Part shown: in pieces, positions 59,401 through 64,000 of the stretch | Numbering within the stretch: the first letter of the stretch is position 1 | Layout: each line of letters starts with the position of its first letter | The notes under the pieces: generated by a model | Databases searched by the model: none | Told to the model about the DNA's origin: nothing | The model's input: the letters and a program-made list of their open reading frames with translations, nothing else | NCBI RefSeq assembly: GCF_024346055.1 | Contig: NZ_JAGQCH010000005.1 | Location: 110,131-174,130, forward strand | Length of the DNA stretch: 64,000 bases | DNA from: Cyanobium sp. Cruz CV13-4-11 | Lineage (GTDB): Bacteria > Cyanobacteriota > Cyanobacteriia > PCC-6307 > Cyanobiaceae | Reading direction: 5' to 3' | Position numbers and translations under genes: made by a program

Positions 59401-60795
59401 GCCAACGGCTTCCTGCGCCTGCGGGAGCTCCGCTGCCGCTTCATCGGCCAGGAGGTGCGGGAGGTGGAGGCCACGATCCTGTTCGACTTTGAGCAGCTCG
59501 TGGTGCAGGAGTTCCGCGCCCGGGTGGGGCCGAAGGGGGTGGTCGGCGGCGAGGGCCGACTCGGGCTGTTCCGACCCCTGGCCCAGGAGCGAACCCTGCA
59601 GGTGAAGCTGGAACAGGTGCCCTTCAAGGTGCCGAGGCTGGCGGCGGTGGGGGATGGGCAGCTGAACCTGAGCGGCAGCCTGGTGTCCCCGGTGCTGGGC
59701 GGCGACGTGGCGATCAGCCGCGGCACGATCAACGTCCAGCCGGGCCAGCTGGCGGCCAGTGCACCGGTGTCCGACCAACCGGTGCAGCCGCGCACCATGC
59801 CCGAGCTGCTCGAGGCGAAGTGGAACTTCCAGCAGCCCCTGGTGTTGCTGGGACCCGATGTGGAGTCCACCTCCGCAGAAGCCCTGCGCTCCTCGGTGCC
59901 GCGCTTCCCTTACCTGGCCTTCGAGGACCTGACCCTGCGACTGGGCCCGGATCTGCGGGTGGTGATCCCCAACATCGCCAACTTCACCACGGCCGGCCGC
60001 CTGCGCATCAATGGCCGCCTCGACCCCTCCCTGCGGGCCTCCGGGGTGGTGCGCCTGCTGGGGGGACGGCTGAACCTGTTCACCACCAGCTTCAGCCTCG
60101 ATCCCGATGCCCCCAACGTGGCGATCTTCACCCCCTCCCTGGGGCTGGTGCCCTACCTCGACATCGCCCTGCGCACCCGCATCTCCGACAGCCTCAGCGT
60201 GCTGTCTCCGGCCGGGGTGGGAGAGGTGGCCCCCTCGGTGCAGAACGCCCCCAACCAGTCCGGCCTGTCGGCCCTCAACCAGCTGAACCTGATCCTGGTT
60301 GTCGTGTCGGTGAGCGGGCCGGCCGACCGCATCGCCGAGAACCTCAAACTGCGCAGCAGTCCGCCCCTGCCGCAGGAGCGGCTGGTGGCGCTGATCGGCG
60401 GCAACACCCTGGCGGGACTGAGCGGCGGCGGGGCCGGAGCGGCCCTGGCCACGGTGGTGGGCCAGACCCTGCTGTCGCCGCTGCTGTCGTCGCTCAGCGA
60501 CGCCCTCGGCCAGCGGGTCAGCCTGGCCCTTTATCCCACCTACGTGAACCAGGTGATCGACGCCGAGAAGGAACGCACCACCCGGCGGGTGCCGCCCAAG
60601 CTGGTGCTGGGGGCGGAGATCGGCGTGGACATCTCCAACCGCTTCAGCATGTCGGTGCTGGCGGCCCCGAACCGCTCCGACGTGGCCCCCCAGGTGACGC
60701 TCACCTACAAGGCCTCCGACACCTTCAACCTGCAGACCTCCGTTGACACCGAGGGGGCCTGGCAGTCGCTGCTGCAGGTGTTCCTGCGCTTCTGA
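56440..60795 (+). CDS. TamB/Tic236-type translocation and assembly protein
   Basis: 1451 residues from ATG 56440. One N-terminal TM helix (about residues 24-45) anchors a very long beta-strand-rich periplasmic region that should span to the outer membrane. The C-terminal TamB domain (about residues 1070-1451) has the TPGLGLVPYLDIALRTRI-like core (here SLGLVPYLDIALRTRISDS) and LIGGNTLAGLSGGGAGAALATVVGQTLL. In plants the Tic236 homologue links inner and outer envelope translocons; in bacteria TamB aids outer-membrane protein assembly or lipid transport. Cyanobacterial members are usually essential-looking single genes. ATG is 43 bp from the ycf51 start. Confidence 0.92.
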   Translation: MDGDRPRWMRWKPDRQSLPAPRRVGKGLLAVGLVGAGLGLGAFWFDRIVAGIYTRFRPTLERQIGTAMGRPLVLGPYRGLSADGFWIGPSRFLAGREDGSTVTVEGVRVRLDPLASLWLRGPVLDLGLQGARADLRRNARGQFWVLGSAPPGREPPRIDLRLGLLQPGALRIWGAGATARPLDLAVAGQVGIRLHHREIDLGLRLAPSAGNGGGSLLVDGEGQWQKQQWQGRLTARRFPLAPLRSLFPSGDRAGGILTGAADGRLGLRISDGLARCDGGLELRGLRWQLQAGSVPLTAERLPLSCRERALILPASPWRYGTWGGRLTARAEADRRLDLQLVVQPPPRHPLGRKPLQADLKGRWEAGLLRIARLDGRLGASTLRASGSVGRSLALDARWRLNPDDFPAAYRLPEWLRQPLAGRLRADGRLVAPRLRVETGQASQRLLGPWQAALVWRDRWLRLERFEADHLQATAQLPLSFQAGKGLVVGPLLARVDVQDYPLARLNPLLGTTLQGQLDGAGSISGPLAELRPDLQLRLQQPGAGPLLLRETWRGRLKDRSVDLTAVAPTPNGRITALLDRRWQPVQAAIERDGGLLTLDGRPASYRWVARAFPLRGLSVATGPNRRLRPLEGDLSGRGRLGLQPLSFDGRVELLSPQFLGVGGRRIQADVAYNDRQYRVKGRIEPLGEGSIAATVSGRWNGPFRARFEARQLSTLLFRQLNDAWPIWRGAPAPERGRASDLGSLVIDTMAGTVTDQLLALAQAEQRVAARVQAASRASRAERLDRLQARIDADLLLSGPDFARTRADLKATGHLWYNQGDRAEALAGKPFEVRLEGPLSGGRGSFSLADLPLSLLALLTPLPQNLRGSLAAQGRYRLGGARPELSVDLALVDGRLGEQALALERGRVELKAEGIGLDLALRAEGASRSVDLAGTVPLVASQQGLELRLATRGDGLRFLTRLGGQAFEWQEGGADLQLLVRGSLDDPIANGFLRLRELRCRFIGQEVREVEATILFDFEQLVVQEFRARVGPKGVVGGEGRLGLFRPLAQERTLQVKLEQVPFKVPRLAAVGDGQLNLSGSLVSPVLGGDVAISRGTINVQPGQLAASAPVSDQPVQPRTMPELLEAKWNFQQPLVLLGPDVESTSAEALRSSVPRFPYLAFEDLTLRLGPDLRVVIPNIANFTTAGRLRINGRLDPSLRASGVVRLLGGRLNLFTTSFSLDPDAPNVAIFTPSLGLVPYLDIALRTRISDSLSVLSPAGVGEVAPSVQNAPNQSGLSALNQLNLILVVVSVSGPADRIAENLKLRSSPPLPQERLVALIGGNTLAGLSGGGAGAALATVVGQTLLSPLLSSLSDALGQRVSLALYPTYVNQVIDAEKERTTRRVPPKLVLGAEIGVDISNRFSMSVLAAPNRSDVAPQVTLTYKASDTFNLQTSVDTEGAWQSLLQVFLRF

Positions 60796-60828
60796 AGTCG
60801 GCGCCCCCCCGCTGCTTAAGGTGCGTCC

Positions 60829-61746
60829 ATGGCGTCGTCCCCCGAACGATCTCCCGGTGAGGACCAGCTGATCGGCATCGATCTGGGGGGCACGGCCATC
60901 AAGCTGGCCCGTTGCGATGAGCAGGGCACCGTGCTCGCCGAGGCTGAGGTGGCCACCCCCCAGCCGGCGATGCCGGGGGCGGTGTGTGTGGCCCTGGCCG
61001 AGGCGGTCGCGGCCATCGACCCCGACCACCTCGCCGGCCGGGTGGGCATCGGCCTGCCGGGGCCCTGCGACGCGGCGGGTCGGGTGGCGCGGATTTCCAT
61101 CAACCTGCCGGGGTGGCGGGACGTGCCCCTGGCGGCCTGGCTTGAAGCCGAACTGGGGCGGCGGGTGGTCCTGGGCAACGACGCCAACGGCGCCCTGCTC
61201 GGTGAGGCCTGGCGGGGGGCGGCCCGGGGCGTGGACAACGTGCTGCTGCTCACCCTGGGCACCGGCGTGGGCGGGGCGGTGCTGCTCGGCGGCCAGCTGT
61301 TCACCGGCCACGGCGGCGCGGCTGCTGAGCCTGGCCTGATCGGCGTGGATCCTGAGGGCCCCCCCTGCCGCAGCGGCAACCGCGGCTCCCTGGAACAGTT
61401 CTGCAGCATCGGCGGCCTGGCTCGCCTCAGCCCGCTCGATCCGCACGAGCTCTGCCGCCGCGCCGATGCCGGCGACACGGAGGCCCTGGCGGTGTGGCAG
61501 GCCTACGGGCGGCTGCTCGGCGTGGGGCTGAGCTCGCTGCTGTACGTGCTCACCCCGGAGCTGGTGCTGATCGGCGGCGGCCTCAGCGCCGCCAGCCACC
61601 ACTTCCTGCCGGCGGTCTGGCGGGAGGTGGAGGAGCGGGTGCTGGCGGTGAGCCGGGAGGGACTGGTGATCCGCCGCTGCGCGCTGGGCAACGGCGCCGG
61701 CCGGCTGGGGGCGGTGCGGCTGGCGCTGGATCGCTTGGGAGAATAG
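60829..61746 (+). CDS. ROK-family sugar kinase lacking the zinc motif
   Basis: 305 residues from ATG 60829. The ATP-binding motif [13 protein letters not shown] and the sugar-binding segment [14 protein letters not shown] with the catalytic Asp are intact, as is [15 protein letters not shown]. The ROK zinc-binding consensus, a His plus C-x-C-G-x-x-G-C, reads Leu in EPGLIG and C-R-S-G-N-R-G-S here, so three of four ligands are lost. It still looks like an active kinase, perhaps glucokinase; zinc may not be needed. proA follows 5 bp downstream. Confidence 0.88.
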   Translation: MASSPERSPGEDQLIGIDLGGTAIKLARCDEQGTVLAEAEVATPQPAMPGAVCVALAEAVAAIDPDHLAGRVGIGLPGPCDAAGRVARISINLPGWRDVPLAAWLEAELGRRVVLGNDANGALLGEAWRGAARGVDNVLLLTLGTGVGGAVLLGGQLFTGHGGAAAEPGLIGVDPEGPPCRSGNRGSLEQFCSIGGLARLSPLDPHELCRRADAGDTEALAVWQAYGRLLGVGLSSLLYVLTPELVLIGGGLSAASHHFLPAVWREVEERVLAVSREGLVIRRCALGNGAGRLGAVRLALDRLGE

Positions 61747-61751
61747 GGGCC

Positions 61752-63083
61752 ATGAGCCAGACCATCACCCCACCCACCAGCGTCGTGCCGGAGCCCGACC
61801 CCCAGCTGCTGCAGCGGGCCGCGGCGGTGCGCCGGGCCGCCATGGCCCTGGGCCAGTGCACTGATGCCGAACGCCGTCGTGCGGTGGAGGCGATGGCCAA
61901 GGCCCTGGATGCCGCCAGCGCCGAGATCCTGGAGGCCAACAGGGCCGACCTGGCTGCCGCGGACGCCGAGGGGCTGGCACCGGCCCTGGTGGCCCGCCTC
62001 AAGCTGGATGGCCCCAAGCTGGCGGGGGCCATCGCCGGCGTGCGCCAGGTGGCCGCCCTGGCCGATCCGGTGGGCCGGCGCCAGCTGCACACCGAACTCG
62101 ATGACGGGCTGGTGCTGGAGCGGCTGAGCGTGCCGCTGGGGGTGCTGGGGGTGATCTTCGAGGCCCGGCCCGATGCGGTGATGCAGATCGCCTCGCTGGC
62201 GATCCGCTCCGGCAACGGCGCCCTGCTCAAGGGGGGACGGGAGGCCAGCCGCAGCTGCCAGGCGATCGTGGCGGCCCTGCAGCGGGGACTGGGCGGCAGC
62301 GCCGTGGCCCCGGGCGCCCTGGAGCTGCTCACCAGCCGCGAGGAGAGCCTGGGCCTGCTGCGGCTCGATGGCCTGGTGGACCTGATCATTCCCCGGGGCT
62401 CCAATGCCCTGGTGCGCTTCATCCAGGACAACACCCGCATTCCCGTGCTGGGCCACGCCGACGGCATCTGCCACCTGTACGTGGATCGGGCCGCCGACCC
62501 GGCCCTGGCCCTGCGCATTGCCCTCGACAGCAAGACCCAGTACCCGGCGGCCTGCAACGCCATCGAGACCCTGCTGGTGCACCAGGCCATCGCTCCGGCC
62601 TTCCTGGCGGCGGCCCTGCCGGCCTTTGCGGCGGCGGGGGTGGAGCTGCGGGGCGATGCCGGCGCCTGCGCCCTGGGGGTGGAGCAGCCGGCCGGGCCCG
62701 GTGCCTGGGACACGGAGTATTCGGATCTGATCCTGAATGTGAAGGTGGTGGAGGACCTGGAGGCGGCCCTGGAGCATGTGCGCCGCCACGGCTCCCGCCA
62801 CACCGACGCGATCGCCACCACCGATCCGGCGGCGGCCGATCGCTTCCTGCGGGCGGTGGACAGCGCCGGGGTGTTCCTCAACTGCTCCACCCGCTTCGCC
62901 GACGGCAACCGCTACGGCTTCGGCGCCGAGGTGGGCATCAGCACCCAGACCCTGCCGCCGCGGGGGCCGGTGGGTCTCGAGGGGCTGGTCACCTACCGCT
63001 ACCGGCTGCGGGGCGAGGGCCACATCGCCGCCGACTACGCCGAAGGGCGCCGGCAGTTCAGCCACCGCCCCCTGCCCCTGTGA
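61752..63083 (+). CDS. proA: Gamma-glutamyl phosphate reductase
   Basis: Second enzyme of proline synthesis from glutamate. 443 residues from ATG 61752. Landmarks: [16 protein letters not shown], the catalytic Cys in [13 protein letters not shown] near residue 276, [15 protein letters not shown], and the C-terminal [26 protein letters not shown]. An upstream extension lies inside the ROK gene. The stop overlaps the folB start. Confidence 0.96.
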   Translation: MSQTITPPTSVVPEPDPQLLQRAAAVRRAAMALGQCTDAERRRAVEAMAKALDAASAEILEANRADLAAADAEGLAPALVARLKLDGPKLAGAIAGVRQVAALADPVGRRQLHTELDDGLVLERLSVPLGVLGVIFEARPDAVMQIASLAIRSGNGALLKGGREASRSCQAIVAALQRGLGGSAVAPGALELLTSREESLGLLRLDGLVDLIIPRGSNALVRFIQDNTRIPVLGHADGICHLYVDRAADPALALRIALDSKTQYPAACNAIETLLVHQAIAPAFLAAALPAFAAAGVELRGDAGACALGVEQPAGPGAWDTEYSDLILNVKVVEDLEAALEHVRRHGSRHTDAIATTDPAAADRFLRAVDSAGVFLNCSTRFADGNRYGFGAEVGISTQTLPPRGPVGLEGLVTYRYRLRGEGHIAADYAEGRRQFSHRPLPL

Positions 63084-63442
63084 CCGAGGCGATCCACGTG
63101 CGCGGCCTGCGGCTCTGGGCCCACGTGGGCGTGTACGAGCAGGAACGGCTGCACGGCCAGTGGTTTGAGCTGGCCTTCTCCCTGGGGGTGGATCTTTCCG
63201 CCGTGGCCCGCAGCGACGACCTCAGCCAGGGCTTCGACTACGGCCGCGGCATCGCGGCGCTGCAGCAGCAGGCCCGCACCCTCCGCTGCCAGACCCTGGA
63301 GCACTACAGCGAGCGGATCCTCGATGCGCTGGAGGACTGCTACGGGCCGATCCCCCTGGCGGTGGAGCTCAGCAAGTGCCAGGTGCCGGTTCCCGGCTTC
63401 GACGGCAGCGTGGCGGTGAGCCGGAGGCGGCGCTGGGGGTGA
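63080..63442 (+). CDS. folB: Dihydroneopterin aldolase
   Basis: Converts dihydroneopterin to 6-hydroxymethyl-dihydropterin in folate synthesis. 120 residues from GTG 63080, overlapping the proA stop (GTGA). Key residues: the Glu in [10 protein letters not shown], Tyr in [10 protein letters not shown], and Lys in SKCQVPVPG. The layout is typical for the single-domain enzyme. Confidence 0.93.
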   Translation: MTEAIHVRGLRLWAHVGVYEQERLHGQWFELAFSLGVDLSAVARSDDLSQGFDYGRGIAALQQQARTLRCQTLEHYSERILDALEDCYGPIPLAVELSKCQVPVPGFDGSVAVSRRRRWG

Positions 63443-63909
63443 ACAGCACCGGATCTGGCGCGTCGAGGCCTGCCGCGGTGAGAAACAAAGTGGAGCCTTC
63501 GCACTCGGGGTCACCACCTACCCGCCATTGCCGGCGTTGGCAAGGTTCGCCAGGATCCGCCTGAAGGCCCCCCCGGGTAGCTCCGCCTGGTCTGTGATCC
63601 CAACAGCCCCAGGACCGGCTGGCAGCCCTGGGGGCTCCGGCAGCATCGGGCCGCCCTCACCAGGCTCGAAACCACCAGGGTGAGAGAACCGGCTGCAAGC
63701 CGCTGCAGAGAATGTGTTTCTGTCTCTCAGAATGGCAGACAATTGGATTTTCTCTCCATCATCTCCTGTCTGAGCCTGTGTTCCATCAGGGCAGGGGAAA
63801 ACCTGAAAGAGCGACCAATGTCCCCATGCCTTTACACCATCTCAAGGGCTGGATTTAATCAGTTCTTTACTCTTAGGGAATCTCTGGGCAACAGGGGTAC
63901 GAGAACCCT
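63443..63909. other. Non-coding or unassigned region at right end
   Basis: About 467 bp in which I find no convincing gene. The distal part (about 63,670-63,900) is clearly less GC-rich than the rest of the window. Short frames at 63518-63742 (minus) and 63680-63913 (plus) have no recognisable features. It may contain the promoter of a gene starting near 63910. Confidence 0.6.
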
Positions 63910-64000
63910 TTGAGCTCGGCAAAGCTGCCTTTCCCCTGGATGGGCTCTGAGGCCGCCTACTGGATGCTCAATTGGCTCATTGTCAGCGTCATCTGGCTGG
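63910..64000 (+). CDS. Start of an open frame running off the right edge
   Basis: From TTG 63910 (or ATG 63940) the frame is open to the window end and encodes a hydrophobic stretch (AAYWMLNWLIVSVIWL), a probable first TM helix. Too short to assign; could be chance. Confidence 0.35.
   Translation, partial: MSSAKLPFPWMGSEAAYWMLNWLIVSVIWL

Noticed and set aside
57061..61602. 1513-residue open frame on the minus strand
   Set aside because: It is antisense to the TamB homologue, rich in Gln, Gly and Pro, and has no motif; a GC-rich shadow.
63518..63742. 74-residue minus-strand frame ending in a Gly-rich tail
   Set aside because: The ending recalled a peptide precursor, but there is no leader motif or neighbouring maturation gene.
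63680..63913. 77-residue plus-strand frame in the right spacer
   Set aside because: No hydrophobic or motif pattern, base composition atypical and no ribosome site.

Overview
The window looks like chromosome of a high-GC unicellular cyanobacterium, most like Cyanobium or a freshwater/euryhaline Synechococcus. The cyanobacterial markers are Psb27, cytochrome c6, Ycf51, a Tic236/TamB-type giant protein, a CrtH-like carotenoid isomerase, an SigA-type principal sigma factor, several DUF families typical of cyanobacteria (DUF2854, DUF3153, DUF1824, DUF2721), and at least a dozen copies of the HIP1 octamer GCGATCGC. I see no rRNA, tRNA, insertion sequence, prophage or CRISPR array. Genes are densely packed, with many 4-8 bp same-strand overlaps, several 45-70 bp convergent overlaps, and unusually many TTG and GTG starts.

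Left third (1-22.5 kb): a CPBP protease cut by the left edge, a two-domain histidine phosphatase, a dihydroorotase homologue lacking metal ligands, signal peptidase I, a large membrane protein of unknown function, an Spx/ArsC-like protein, a 2Fe-2S ferredoxin, a methyltransferase, an HTH protein, proS-psb27-purA-PfkB kinase, cutA-cobK, ssb, a DUF2854 protein, argB with a DUF3153 fusion, priA, and the principal sigma factor gene with a recognisable promoter and a roughly 390-nt leader.

Middle (22.5-42.8 kb): a likely polyprenyl-phosphate sugar module (GT2-GtrA, GT39, PAP2), then DUF1824, hemC, a ClC protein, L,D-transpeptidase, pyrophosphatase, M32 carboxypeptidase, an OsmC protein, a carotenoid isomerase divergent from a fatty-acid desaturase, YjbQ, pterin dehydratase, a Coq4-like protein, a NUDIX hydrolase, clpB and two small unknowns.

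Right third (42.8-64 kb): cytochrome c6 with a clear terminator, a hemE-SDR pair, a complete-looking tripartite efflux locus (HlyD, a 58-residue membrane protein, FUSC, and a divergent TolC), a putative ion channel overlapping glgB, secreted proteins of unknown role, a CocE-type hydrolase, Ycf51 divergent from the 1451-residue TamB/Tic236 homologue, a ROK kinase without its zinc motif, proA and folB. The last 550 bp are lower in GC and largely without recognisable genes.

The best candidates for under-described biology are the efflux locus with its tiny AaeX-like gene, the polyprenyl-phosphate glycosylation module, and several paralogues that have lost hallmark residues (dihydroorotase, ROK kinase, ClC, one phosphatase domain).
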